In this document: in pieces, positions 37,201 through 48,244 of the stretch
How positions within the stretch are numbered: the stretch's first letter is position 1
Layout: each line of letters opens with the position of its first letter
DNA from: Synechococcales cyanobacterium CRU_2_2
GTDB taxonomy: Bacteria; Cyanobacteriota; Cyanobacteriia; PCC-9006; JAAUQQ01
NCBI GenBank assembly: GCA_012034805.1
Contig: JAAUOP010000009.1
Coordinates: 1 to 61,906 of the forward strand
Reading direction: 5' to 3'
DNA: 61,906 nt
Notes under the pieces: model-generated
The model's database searches: none
The model's input: only the letters and a program-made list of their open reading frames with translations
Told to the model about the DNA's origin: nothing
Translations under genes and position numbers: made by a program

Positions 37201-39004
37201 CCGTTTCCATCGCGATCAGCACCGCGACGTTATCACCGGGCTTAATCTGGGCGTCCTGGAGGGCGCGATCGGCCACTTTCAGCATTAGCAACTGTTGGGG
37301 TTGCAACTTATTGACTTCGTTGGGCGGAATTTTGTAGCGAATCGGGTCGATGTCCACTTGGTCGATGTAGGCTCCCTCGGGAGCCGCTTCAAAACCATAG
37401 GCCTTCAGCAGGTCGGTACAATGTTCCAGGCCTTGCCAGCGCTGCTGGGGCAGGGGTTTGAACTGCTGGGTGCCATCGTAGAAGGCGCGATCGATCGCAT
37501 CCAGCCCATCCGCATCGCCAAAGCAAGCATCCATCCCCACAATCGCCAGGGGAATTTTGGTCTCATGGGGCGTAAAGGGGGTTGCCGAGGCATCTGCCGC
37601 ACCGGCCTGGGGCGCTTCTTCCAAGATCAAATGGGCATTGGTGCCGCCAAAGCCGAAGGCATTGATCGCCGTGCGCTTAGGTTTCCCGGTGACGGGCCAG
37701 GGCGTGGGCTCGGTGACAATGCGATCGCGGCTCACCACCCCATGGGGCGAGGTCTGGGGTTGCTGGAGATTAATCGTCGGCGGAATCAGGCCATGCTCCA
37801 TGCCCAAAATCACCTTGAGCAAACTCACCATCCCCGCCGCCGTCAGCAGGTGACCCGTGTTGGCCTTGACGGCACCCACCAGCGGCTTGGCCCCGGCGCT
37901 GTGGAAAAATTCGTCAATCGAACTCAGCTCGGTGCTGTCACCCAGCAACGTCCCCGTGGCGTGGCATTCCACATAGTCCACGTCCTTGGGCGACAGTCCT
38001 GCCGCTTCGTAGGCGCGCTCAAAGGCGATCACCTGGCCCTTTTGGTTGGGGCTGAGCAGGTGTTTGCCACGTCCGTCGTTGGAGAGGCCGACACCGGAGA
38101 CGATGGCATGGATGGTATCGCCATCGCGCACCGCATCGCTGTAGCGCTTGAGCACGAGCATCCCTACGCCGTCGGCGGGGGTGAGACCGCGCGATCGCTC
38201 ATCAAACGGGCAACTGACGCCATTGTCGGGATAGGCCTGCAACCCGGAAAACAACATGCGTACAAACAGCGAATCGGAATAGCTCGCCGCCCCGGCCAAC
38301 ATCAAGTCGGCCTCGCCCGAAAGCAAATAGTGACGCGCCAACTCCACCGCATAGAGCGACGACGAACAGGCTGCGTCGAGGGCAAAGTGCAGATTCGACA
38401 GCGACAACGCCTCCGCAACGATTTGGGAGGGCAAGCTCGACATGCGAGCATTGAGCAGGTCTACCGGCTGTTGGGTTCCGGGCAATGGCGCAAACCGAAA
38501 CTCGGGGTCTTGCAACAACTCCTGCACCGCCGGTGCAATTCCCGCCTGGTACATTGGCCCAAACAACCGATTGGAATGGTGCAACGGCAATGACAAATTG
38601 CCCAAAATCACCCCACATTTGTCCCGCAGAGCCGAGGGGGTATTCGTCTGCAATGACTCACCCCAGGCGGTCTCCCAATAGCCACTGTTTTGCAACGCCT
38701 GCCGCGCCACGTACAGCGAGGCCTGGGCGATGGGATCTAGACCTGCCAGGGTTTTGGGGGCGATCGCATACCCCGAGGCATCAAAGCGAAAATCGCGAAT
38801 AAACCCACCCTTGAGCGAATAGGTCTGATCCGGATTCTCCTTGCCCTCGCCCCGGAAAATCTTGGGGTCAACGCCAAACTCATCGATCGTTGCATCCGAA
38901 GTAGAGTCCTTACCTTGAACCAAATTTTGCCAAAACTGCTCTGGGTTTTCCGCGTCGGGGAAAAGGCAAGAGAGGCCAATGACTGCAATTTGCTCAGTTT
39001 TCAT
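34234..39004 (-). CDS. KS-CLF-AT subunit of PUFA/HglC-type synthase (two frame breaks)
   Basis: A large PKS subunit. KS1 has DAACSSSLYAV (Cys213), ECHATGT and ANTGH, all catalytic residues present. KS2 (about 480-960) reads SAGEDSAL where the Cys should be, so it is a chain-length factor rather than an active KS. The AT has FGYSLGETS with its Ser near residue 1207, and the frame breaks soon after. Restoring one base near 35222 (YWGMPQVAEDNGQ) and one near 34875 joins the rest of the AT up to VEVGAGSTCGRW and a Pro/Glu/Ser-rich tail. A Ser-Asp-Ser-Gly-Arg repeat lies between the CLF and the AT. It corresponds to PfaC/HglC organisation. Confidence 0.88.
34384..34455. repeat. Repeat coding for a Pro/Glu/Ser linker
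   Basis: GGCTCGGATTC/GGCTGGGGTTC units (12 bp) are iterated about six times, giving a Glu-Pro-Gln-Pro-Glu-Ser segment in the tail of the KS-CLF-AT subunit. Confidence 0.8.
36177..36235. repeat. 15-bp in-frame repeat in the KS-CLF-AT subunit
   Basis: GAATCGGAGCGGCCT is repeated three to four times and encodes Ser-Gly-Arg-Ser-Asp in the CLF-AT linker. The period is a multiple of three, so changes in copy number preserve the frame. Confidence 0.88.
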
Positions 39005-39088
39005 AGAACGTTGAATAATATTCAGATAATTTTGCTTCCGGCAGAGGTTCAGACTATTTTCGCGTCTGAAGCAACAACGCTCAATCCC

Positions 39089-40825
39089 TTAAGCAGCCTT
39101 AGAACTCAAGGGGAAAATCGTTGCTTCCGCACGGGTAACACGGCTATAGATTGTGCCATCTTCAGCATGGACGGTGATATCAATTTCCAACCGAGTTTCA
39201 GTTTTAGAGACCAACTTTGTCGTGGTGTAGAACGGTTTGTCATAGGGAGCCGTCACAAAGTTTTCAAAGCGAACAATCTTGGCCGGTAGACAAACCGAGC
39301 TGTAAAAGTGCCGCAACCAAATCCAGACCGAGTGGGTTTGAATGTCAGAAATATAGGGATCAATCGTCCAATAGGGGAACTGGCCTTGCTTATTAGGGCC
39401 CATGTTGCGTGCGAAATACTCTGCGGTGACTTGCTGGCGATCGATATTAAGAATCCGCTGGAGCCCATAAAAACCAGGGCCATGGAACAACGGGTGGGGT
39501 TGAACCCGATAGAAATCCTCGCCGACCAGGGTAATCACACCGTCGGGCTCCAAATTAAAGCTTTCTAGCTTGGGAGCCACTGGAATCTCGCGCATCATCG
39601 TAAACTGGTTGCTGAAGTGATAGCGCGGCTTGCCGTTGGGGCCAAGGCTCCAGACTTTACCCTCTAGAACGATTTTATCTTCATTTTTAGCAATCTCCTG
39701 CAAGTCGAGCACATACTCGCTCACCAGACTCTCATCAAATACAATGCCTTTCAGAACCTTGACATCTTCGCAGATGAACGTCTTATAGCCGGGATAGAGC
39801 TGTTCACCTGCGTTAGCCAACCAAGAAATCGAGCAGGTGAAGGGCAGTACAGGCTTTCCTTCGATGACGTGATCGAGCAAAAATGGGTTGCTCTCTAGGG
39901 ACAGATGGCGGCGCAAGCGATGGGTTTTCAGTTCACCACTCGTGTTTGCCAACGGCGGGTGGATCGGCCCACCCACAACGACTTGGACCGTATCGTGAGT
40001 GCGGGGATGGAGTTCATTGACAAGCATGTCGGTCGCCTTATCCACAGGCAAAATATCAATTTTGCGAGTTTTGAACGCCTCCTTGAGTTGGGGCGTCACC
40101 ATGCCGCTGTCCCAAGGCCCCCAATTGATCGCAACCACGTGGCAGCTTGGGTGCTGTTGCTTAATCAACCAAGAGGCTTTATTCAGAATTTCGTTCGAGA
40201 GGGTGTAGTCTGCCTGGCCTGCATTGCCATAGAAGCCCGCCACCGAGGAAAACAAGACTAAATATTGCAGTTGGCTGGGCGGAACCAGGGTGAGTAAATT
40301 CTCCAGACCTTTGATTTTGGGGCCATAGACCCGTTCAAAATCTTGCTCGGTCTTTCTTTCGATCAACTTGTCTGCCAAGTTGCCCGCACCGTGGATGATG
40401 CCGGTGATCGGGCCGAACTGGGCGATCGCCGGGGCGATGCCGGTGGCAATCGCCTCCCGATCCGTCACATCGGCACTGACATAAACCGCCTCGCTCCCCA
40501 AACTTTGGAGCGTGGCCAAGGTGGTATTAATTTCCCGGCCCGACATCAGCGATTGATACATGCGGTTCACCACCAGGGGCGTGGGCTTTTCGCCCCGCGC
40601 CTGCAAATCTTGCATTATCCGTTGCTTGAGCTGGGACTCTTCGGTGCAACCGACGGCCCAGTCGGGTTCTGAGGTGGCGATGGGCGATCGCCCCAGCAAA
40701 ATCCAGCGGCAGGGCGTGGACTGGGCAATTTTAATCACGCACTGGGCCGTCACTCCCCGTGCGCCGCCACTCACTAAAAAGACAGAAGAGGCAGGAAGCT
40801 GAGCCGTAATAACCATAGGACGCAA
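39089..40825 (-). CDS. Ketoreductase catalytic subdomain + dehydratase (HglD-like)
   Basis: Residues 1-290 are the catalytic Rossmann half of a PUFA-synthase KR: LVSGGARGVTAQC, then HGAGNLADKL, FSSVAGFYGNAGQADYTLSN with Ser and Tyr, and NWGPWDSGM. Residues 300-578 are a PKS-type hot-dog dehydratase with LLDHVIEGKPVLP (the catalytic His) and PHPLFHGPGFYGLQ. It lacks the structural half of the KR, and that half is at the end of the upstream KS-AT-ACP subunit. Working partnership between the two chains is likely. The gene resembles HglD of heterocyst glycolipid loci. An unrelated SDR gene lies between the two halves. Confidence 0.87.
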   Translation of the reverse strand: MRPMVITAQLPASSVFLVSGGARGVTAQCVIKIAQSTPCRWILLGRSPIATSEPDWAVGCTEESQLKQRIMQDLQARGEKPTPLVVNRMYQSLMSGREINTTLATLQSLGSEAVYVSADVTDREAIATGIAPAIAQFGPITGIIHGAGNLADKLIERKTEQDFERVYGPKIKGLENLLTLVPPSQLQYLVLFSSVAGFYGNAGQADYTLSNEILNKASWLIKQQHPSCHVVAINWGPWDSGMVTPQLKEAFKTRKIDILPVDKATDMLVNELHPRTHDTVQVVVGGPIHPPLANTSGELKTHRLRRHLSLESNPFLLDHVIEGKPVLPFTCSISWLANAGEQLYPGYKTFICEDVKVLKGIVFDESLVSEYVLDLQEIAKNEDKIVLEGKVWSLGPNGKPRYHFSNQFTMMREIPVAPKLESFNLEPDGVITLVGEDFYRVQPHPLFHGPGFYGLQRILNIDRQQVTAEYFARNMGPNKQGQFPYWTIDPYISDIQTHSVWIWLRHFYSSVCLPAKIVRFENFVTAPYDKPFYTTTKLVSKTETRLEIDITVHAEDGTIYSRVTRAEATIFPLSSKAA

Positions 40826-40985
40826 AAATTAAGAGGCAATAGTTAAAAAAATCAATATCGAACTCGTTTCATCCTCCACTTTAAAGGTGAATTTACATAG
40901 CACTGTAGCGATCGAGACTCCCTCATTAAAAAATCATACTTGGATGCTGCCTGAACGAAGAGAATAAAGCAATGGTCAGCTTTTA

Positions 40986-41765
40986 TCACTGGGCCAAAAA
41001 TCCACCATCCACCGCCAGCGTATGGCCCACGACGAAGGAAGAGGCATCAGAACAGAGCCAAACCACGGCGCTGGCGATTTCTTCCTGGGTTCCCAGCCGA
41101 CCCGCAGGGACAAAGGCTTGCAGCCAGGATTCAAACTGTTCGGCATTAACACCTAAGTTGTTCTCAATCATCGGCGTGTGGACATAGCCAGGACAAATGG
41201 CATTGATCCGAATACCGAGGCGGGCGTGCTCGGCGGCGGCAGCGCGGGTGAGGCCAATGACACCGTGCTTGCTGGTGACGTAGGGCATGTAGCCTTTCAT
41301 TCCACTGCTAAGACCGTGGATGGAAGACATGTTGACAATTGAACCGCTGCCTTGCTCCCGCATGTAGGGGATCGCGTATTTCATGCAAAGCCAGACGCCC
41401 TTGAGATTAATCCCCATGACCCGATCCCAGTTTTCTTCCGTGCAGGCCGCCGTGGATGCGCGGCTGCCTTCGATGCCCGCATTGTTAAACAGACAATCAA
41501 TCCGACCAAAGGTTTCAACGGTTTGACGCACCATCGCCCGCACGGCCTGGGACTGGGAGACGTCCGTGTGGACAAACAAGGCTTCGCCGCCTTCAGCCTC
41601 GACTAAATGAACCGTTTTCTCTCCGTCCACGTGCATAACATCGGCGACCACAACACGGGCACCGGCCTGGGCAAGAGCGATCGCCGAAGCCCGACCAATG
41701 CCGGAGCTACCTCCTGTAACAATGGCGACTTTGCCGTCGAGCCTTCCATCTAGTTTGCTTGGCAT
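40986..41765 (-). CDS. Free classical SDR (FabG/glucose-dehydrogenase-like)
   Basis: A complete 259-residue SDR with TGGSSGIG at 17-24, NNAG, the catalytic Ser in NMSSIHG and YVTSK, and the C-terminal VDGGF. It sits between the two halves of the split synthase KR, with 160 bp before the KR-DH gene and about 230 bp after the upstream subunit. It may supply an extra oxidoreduction on the growing or released chain, or it could be a later insertion. It is distinct from the SDR at 29041-29898. Confidence 0.9.
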   Translation of the reverse strand: MPSKLDGRLDGKVAIVTGGSSGIGRASAIALAQAGARVVVADVMHVDGEKTVHLVEAEGGEALFVHTDVSQSQAVRAMVRQTVETFGRIDCLFNNAGIEGSRASTAACTEENWDRVMGINLKGVWLCMKYAIPYMREQGSGSIVNMSSIHGLSSGMKGYMPYVTSKHGVIGLTRAAAAEHARLGIRINAICPGYVHTPMIENNLGVNAEQFESWLQAFVPAGRLGTQEEIASAVVWLCSDASSFVVGHTLAVDGGFLAQ

Positions 41766-41815
41766 AGTCTAGAGTCCTAATCTAAAGTCCCAATCTAAAG
41801 TCCTGATCTCAAGTT
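41766..41815. repeat. 14-bp tandem repeat upstream of the free SDR
   Basis: AAAGTCCTAATCT-type units are repeated three to four times with single-base changes, directly ahead of the SDR start. Confidence 0.75.
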
Positions 41816-41991
41816 CTATCGGGTAGCTACAGGGCTGAATACGGTACCCAATTCGTCAATATCGCCGCCCTCGACTCTGCGGTTAGGCGGCGATATTAAT
41901 CACTTCTATTATGTCTCCTGGCTCGCCAGATCTCGTGCCGTCTGGGGCAAAAGCCTCGCCGAACGTCTAGGAAAACGCAGCCATCTGGGGT

Positions 41992-44900
41992 CTAACCCGC
42001 CACTAAGGCCACGCGGCCTCGTTCGCCATAGGCGGTCTCTGGCAAAACCCCATCGGGATCGTGCAGTTCCGCCAAGATGTAGTTGACCGATTGCTCGGGG
42101 GTCAGCGCCGGGTTGAGATCCACCGCCCGACAGAATACAGCGCGCCACTCGAAGTTGAGCGTTTTGGTCAGGCCTGCGAGACCAGCAGCGATCGCGCTAT
42201 ACCCCCCATGCCCTCCCATGCCGAAGGAACCATCGAGGCGAACCACGGTCATAAAAACACTGCGTCCCTGGGTCGCGGCTTGGTTCAGGCAGGGCTTCAG
42301 GTGTTTGGCCAGGAAGAAAACCTGCTTGACCAAGGTCGCCTCGGCGTCTGGGAAGCTGAGCCCTTGGCCTGGAGCGGTGAAACCGGTGGGATGCAGGTGG
42401 ATGAAAGCAGCGGGGGTGCCCTCTGTGGCGGCGATCGCCTTCAGTTGCTGCCCTAGGGCCACATCCCCCAGTTGTTCCAGAACCACACGTTTGATCCCAA
42501 AGGGAAGGCTGGCCTGACAAGCCACCAGCGTGGCCGGGAAGCTCAGCACAATCACCTTCCAACCTTGGTCACTCAACCGTTGGGCGAGCTGAGTGGTGGT
42601 TTCGCTGCCATCGTCGGTGAGCAAGCACACCTGGCCCTGGGGCAGATCGAAGTCGAGCCAGTCTGCCGGGGGCAGGTGTCGCAGCTGGGCCGGATGGCGC
42701 GGCAGGGGCAAGGACGTCAGCGGTAACAAGTCGAGGGCTGAAATGAAATTCGGCACAACTTCAGGGTCGGCAGCAGTGGCCTCTGCGGCAACCCTCGGAG
42801 CGACCTCCTGGGAGCCTAGGCCGGTTGGGGCAAGCGGCTCATTTTTTTCACGCTGAGACTGCATGTACTCAGCGACTTGACCCAGGGTGCGCATTTCGAT
42901 CTCGGCTAGCTCCTCCAGGTTGGGCTGGGGCAAGTCCGGGAAGGCCTCTTGCAACGCCCCCAGGATTTCGACCCGCTTGATGGAGTCAATCCCTAGATCT
43001 GCTTCCATGTCCATGTCCAGCTCTAGCATTTCGGCGGGGTAACCGGTTTTGTCGCTAACGACTTCAAGCAGCTTAGTTTGCATCTCTGCTGGGTTGCTGG
43101 TGCTGGGGGCCGCAGTCACAGGTGGCGTCGGGGGTTCTAGGGTTGCGATCGCCGTTGAAGCCACCGTCGGCTCAGGAACCGAACTTGTCTCAGGAGCCCA
43201 ACCCAGAACTGGGGTTGGCACAGCAGCAACACCAGAACCAGAAGCAACAGGAGCCAGACTCGGCGCAGGCAAGCTCGGGGATTCAGGGGCGATCGGCGTC
43301 ACAGGAGCCGCAGCCATCTGGCCAGAGCCGTTCAACTTGGAGCCCATGTAGTCTGCCACTTGCCCTAGGGTGCGCATTTCGATTTCGGCCAACTCCTCAA
43401 GGTTGGGCTGGGGGAGCTGGGGGAAGGCATCTTGCAACGCGCCGAGGATTTCGACCCGCTTGATGGAGTCAATCCCCAGATCCGCTTCCATGTCCATGTC
43501 CAGCTCTAGCATCTCGGCGGGATAGCCGGTTTTATCGCTGACAACGGCAAGCAGTTGATCTGCAATTTTTGCAGTCTCGACAACCGGCGTAGAAACAAGT
43601 TGAACCGGTAGGGCAGGAATGACAGGGGCGGGTGTGCTCGGGGTGGATGCGATCGAGGCGGGGATATTTGCCATGGGTGCGCTTGGCTGTCCCGAGCTCG
43701 GCTGTGCCAATTTGGACTGGAGGTAGTCCGCCACGTGGCCGAGGGTCCGCATTTCGATTTCGGCCAGCTCTTCTAGATTGGGCTGGGGCAACTCCGGAAA
43801 CTCGTCCTGCAGGGCACCGAGAATTTCGACCCGCTTAATCGAGTCAATCCCCAGATCCGCTTCCATATCCATGTCCAGCTCCAACATCTCGGCAGGGTAG
43901 CCAGTTTTGTCGCTGACGACGGCCAAGAGCTTGGGAGCAATTTCAACAACGGGAGTGGAAGGAGCGATTTTCTCGGGTTGGGGGGTCACGAGAGAGTCTG
44001 GCGCTGGTGAAGCAACCACGGGCTCGAGGGTAACGGGCTTCGACACCAGCATAGGCTCAGGAATGACGGCCTCAGGAATGACGGGCGCAGGCATCACGGG
44101 AGCTGGTGCGACAACTGTTGCGGCAAGAACTGGCTTCACAGGGGCAGGTGCAACGGGTTGAGGCATCACCGAACGCAACGCAACAGGCCGATTTTCTGGC
44201 CGATTTTGTGGGGCCACTCCAACCTGGGCCGTGGGTTGCATCGGGGCAACTATCGTCGTGCCCCGATCGAAGGCCATCTGATGGCTTAAGAATTGTTCGT
44301 GAACCCGCAGCGTTTCTTGGTGAAGGTGATGAAATGCCCCCAGATTGCGCTCAATGCTTGCAATCAGCTCAGGGTTGGCCTGTTGGGCCAACAGCTGCTG
44401 TTGCTGCTGGGTAATTTGCAAAAATGCCTGGTTGTACTCCCGATGAATCTCAAGGAATTGCTCATGAGCACGCGAAACCTGGTTTTGGTGCTGGCTAAAC
44501 TGATGTAGCGCACCAGAGTTGTTTGTGCAGAACTCCTCGGATTGGGCCACGGGCTTCACTTCCTGCTGAATATTGCTGAGACTTGTTCCGGTGCAATTCA
44601 TACTGTTGTTGCTGAGACCTTTGCTGAAATCCAAGTGACCAAGACCATTCACGTTAATGCTCTTTTGACTTGCATCGTTTCTGCTAGCCAACACACCATC
44701 TGTCAACGTAACATTCGCTGAGCTTTTGCCAAATCCGTTGCCGTTGGCGAGCTTGCCCTGACCCTCAGCAGCAGCCTTGGGATCCGGGGCATGACCCACA
44801 AACTGAGTGACGCCCTGGGGAAGTCCGTTGGATTGGTCTTGGGAAGGACGATGGCCATTAGCACTGGATTTGCCGTTACCGCCGGATTTGCCGTTGCCGC

Positions 44901-47900
44901 CGGATTTGCCGTTGGAGCCGTTGCCCTTGGAAACATAAGCATTGCCATGAGAGCCATTACCGCTGGAGCCATTAGCGCTGGAGCCATTGCCGCTGGAGCC
45001 ATTAGCATCAGAAAGAGGGTCGCTCAGATTCGCGATCGCATCCACAAACCCATTCTCCTGAGCCACAAGAGAGGCACTCTTGGAAGGCACTACCGACGCC
45101 GGAAGCGGTGCGGTCTGCCCGCCCACTCGGTGCCCATCGGCCAGCGCGGCTTCGAAGGTCGCCTTGGTTTTTTCGCTCACAATGCACGAGCCATTGAGTT
45201 TGACCATGAGGCGCTGGGCTTTGGCATCGATCACGGTAGGGGGCATCAGCGGCAATTGGTAGGGGTCGATGTCGCCAAGGGATAAACCTGCCACGCGGAG
45301 CTGCATTGCCGCTTCGCGCAATTGCAAGTCGCTGTCCTTGTGGCGACTGGCATTGGTGGCGATGGCGAGGTGGGGGCGATCGCCCAGAATCTCTTTGACC
45401 AAGTTGGTCAAAACATTCTTGGGACCAAATTCCACAAAGCAGAACCCACCTGCTGCATAAAGATTTTCAATCTCCTGCTTAAACTGAACCTGGCTGACCA
45501 TGTGCTGTTGCAACAGCGTTTTCATCGCAGCGGGCGTCGCGGGGTAGGCTTGTCCCGTGACGTTGGTGAAGACCGGAGTTTGAGGTGAATTAAAGGTAAC
45601 TTGTTCAACCGCCTGACTAAACGGCACCTGGGCATGGGCGACGAGGGGGTATGGAAGGCGCCGAGACCGGTAGGGGGATCGGCTCGAACTGCTGGGCTTC
45701 GAGAGCGGTCTTGGCGATCGCAATTGCATCCGTCGCCCCAGCCAACACCACCTGTTGTCCAGAGTTGAAGTTGGCGATCGAAACCCCCGCCAGTGTGGCC
45801 ACAATGGCCTGGATTCGCGCCGCATCGCCTTTGACCGCCAGCATCGCGCCCGCGTCAAAGTCCCGCCCCGCCGGAGCGGCCATGGCCTGCCCGCGTGCCT
45901 TCACCAAGAAGGCATAGTCATCTTCACTCAAAACACCGGAGGCCCACAGGGCGGTCAATTCACCAAAGCTATGACCCGCCGTAAAGTCAGGCGAAAACCC
46001 GGCCTGCTGGAAGATTTTATAAAGACCCGAGCTCAAGGCACCGATGGCTGGCTGGGCATATTCCGTGCGCTGGAGCTTTTGTTTTTGAGCCTTGGCCGCC
46101 ACTTCGTCAAACACGGGCAAGCCGTAGACGACATCGGAAACCGGCTCGAGCCCTTCGCGGCTGAGGAGGCGATCGTAGCGGGCAAAGGTCTCCCGAATCG
46201 GTGGGAAGTTGGTGGCCAGCAGATGTCCCATATCGAGATATTGCGCGCCCTGACCGGAAAACAACGCCACGACTTTGCCGCCCAGCGACAGACCCGATGC
46301 CCGGTAATAAATACCCTGGGGATGCTCCCAGCTCTCTTGCTTGAGCTGCCGGAACAGGTTGGTCGCAACCTTGAGCTTGGCGCAGGCATCTTCGAGGGAC
46401 TCAGCCATGAACCCAAGACGGGCCTCGGCAATGGGAACGGCGCGATCGCGGCTCGCATTCACCAATCCCACATATTGCGCAACGCCACTCTCACTCTGGA
46501 AAGCCGCCAACCAGGCCTGACACAGTTCGGCGAGCTCAACCGGGGTCGCCGCCGAAATCAGCACCGGCTGGGTGACCGTATTGATGCGATACGCACCGCA
46601 TTGCTCAGTTTCGTATTCTTCTAACACCACATGAAAATTCGTGCCGCCAAAGCCAAAGGAGCTGACACCCGCTCGCCGAGGCGGAGCCTCCGGATGCCGC
46701 ATCCAGGGGCGCAGCTTGTTGTTGAGATAGAAAGGCGAATTCTCAATCTTGAGCTTGGGGCTGGGCTGCTCGATGTTGATACTCGGGGGCAGAACCTTGT
46801 GATGCAGCGCCAGGGCGACTTTGATTAAGCTAGCTGCACCGGCAGCGGTTTTGGTATGACCAATTTGAGACTTGACACTACCCAGAGCGATATATTGCTT
46901 GCGGGGATTGTTTTCACTGAAGACCACATTCATGCCCGCAAATTCTGCCGGATCTCCAGCCATGGTACCGGTACCATGGGCTTCAACCAAACCCACGGTG
47001 GTTGGGTCAATGTTGGCGTCTGCGTAGGCCCGACGAATCGCCTTTACCTGGCCCTCGGGGCTCGGGGCGTAGATGCTCTTAAAACGACCGTCGCTGGAGG
47101 TGCCGATGCCGCGAATGACCGCGTAGATGCGATCGCCATCACGCTCCGCATCCTCAAGACGCTTCAGCACCACCATACCCACCCCTTCTCCCAGCATGAT
47201 CCCATCTCCCTTGGCATCAAAGGGGCGACTTTCCTGGGTGCGCGACAGCGCAGGGGTCTTACTAAAGGACAAATACGTAAAGGGTGAGTTGTCAGGGTCC
47301 ACGCCACCCGTCAACATGATGTCGGCACGCCGTTCCACCAATTCACTCACGGCCATTTTGAGCGCCGCCAGCGAGCTCGCACAGGCTGCATCAAGGTTGC
47401 AGTTGAGGCCGCCAAAATCAAATCGATTGGCAATCCGTCCGGCAATGACGTTGGTCAGCATGCCCGGGAACGAGTTTTCCTGCCAACTGGGGTAGGCCAA
47501 CTTGAGTTTTTCGACAATTCTTTGCGTGTCTTCGTCAGAAAGACCACTGCTCTTGAGCACGCGCTCCCAGATGGGATATTGCAAACGCCCCCACAAAGGC
47601 CCACTCAATTGCCGCGCCACGGCACCCAGCACAACGCCGGTTTTTTCATGGTTAAAGTCCAGCTCTGGTCCATACCCCGCGTCCTTCATAGCTTCGCGGG
47701 CGACGACCAAGGCCAACATTTGAGAGATCTCGGTTGCCTCTAAAATATTTGGGGGCAGGCCAAACTCCATCGGGTTGAAGTCGATATCTGGGATAAAGCC
47801 GCCGCGCTTGCAATAGGTCTTATCTGCAGCTTGAATATCGGGATCAAAATAGTCAGCGCTGTTCCAACGAGAGGCCGGTACCTCACTCATGCAGTCTACT

Positions 47901-48244
47901 TCTCGCAGGATGTTATCCCAGTAGGCCTGCGTGTCCTTGGCCTCTGGGAACAAAGAAGCCATGCCAATAACTGCGATCGGCGTCTGACTCAAGGCATGGC
48001 CGTTGATATCAAGTTCAGAGCTTGCACTGCGCCCAGAAATTACATTACGCCCGGAGCTGACAGCGTCTGTAGAACCTGAATTACACCCAGCACCAATATC
48101 GCACCCAGAGCCAAGATTAGAGCTGCTTTCCATTGCTGTATCCCCCATTTCCTTACCTTCAATCATTTCCGAAACAGCGCGTTCAAAGATATCTAAATCG
48201 TTTTGGAGCTCCGCCAGGGACTCCAAGATGTTTCCAGTAAACAT
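41992..48244 (-). CDS. Iterative PKS subunit KS-AT-ACP-ACP-ACP-KR' (HglE/PfaA-like)
   Basis: First gene of the synthase operon. From ATG 48244 (MFTGNILESL), the KS has DAACASSLAAL (Cys about 288), EAHGTGT and GHTKTAAG. The AT has GHSFGELTAL. The frame breaks just after PVSA: restoring one G and one C near 45640-45655 gives the conserved AT motif AAFHTPLVAHA. Then follow a Ser/Gly/Asn-rich linker, two HEQFL-type helices that look like a coiled coil, and three near-identical ACPs (DLGIDSIKRVEIL around 43830, 43455 and 42975). The last part is only the structural half of a KR (FGMGGHGGYSAIAAG..). It ends without a catalytic KR half; one added T at the stop would extend it by about 29 residues. 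Confidence 0.9.
44870..45010. repeat. Low-complexity Ser/Gly/Asn linker repeats
   Basis: GGATTTGCCGTTGCC and GCTGGAGCCATT units (9-18 bp) are iterated in the PKS coding sequence between the AT and the HEQFL helices, coding Gly-Asn-Gly-Lys-Ser and Asn-Gly-Ser-Ser blocks. Confidence 0.85.

Noticed and set aside
37295..38593. A 432-residue open frame on the plus strand
   Set aside because: It lies antisense to the KS1 and linker region of the KS-CLF-AT subunit, has no family pattern, and is explained by the high GC of the real gene on the other strand.
45755..46624. A 289-residue plus-strand open frame
   Set aside because: It is antisense to the AT domain of the PKS subunit, whose motifs (GHSFGE, GQGAQ) are clear on the minus strand.
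29041..48244. Calling the locus the heterocyst glycolipid cluster
   Set aside because: Gene types and order resemble hgl (HglE, HglD, HglC, thioester reductase, SDR). However, no phosphopantetheinyl transferase (hetI), hglT or heterocyst regulatory gene is in view, and sulfotransferases are not part of that pathway. I use hgl-like only.
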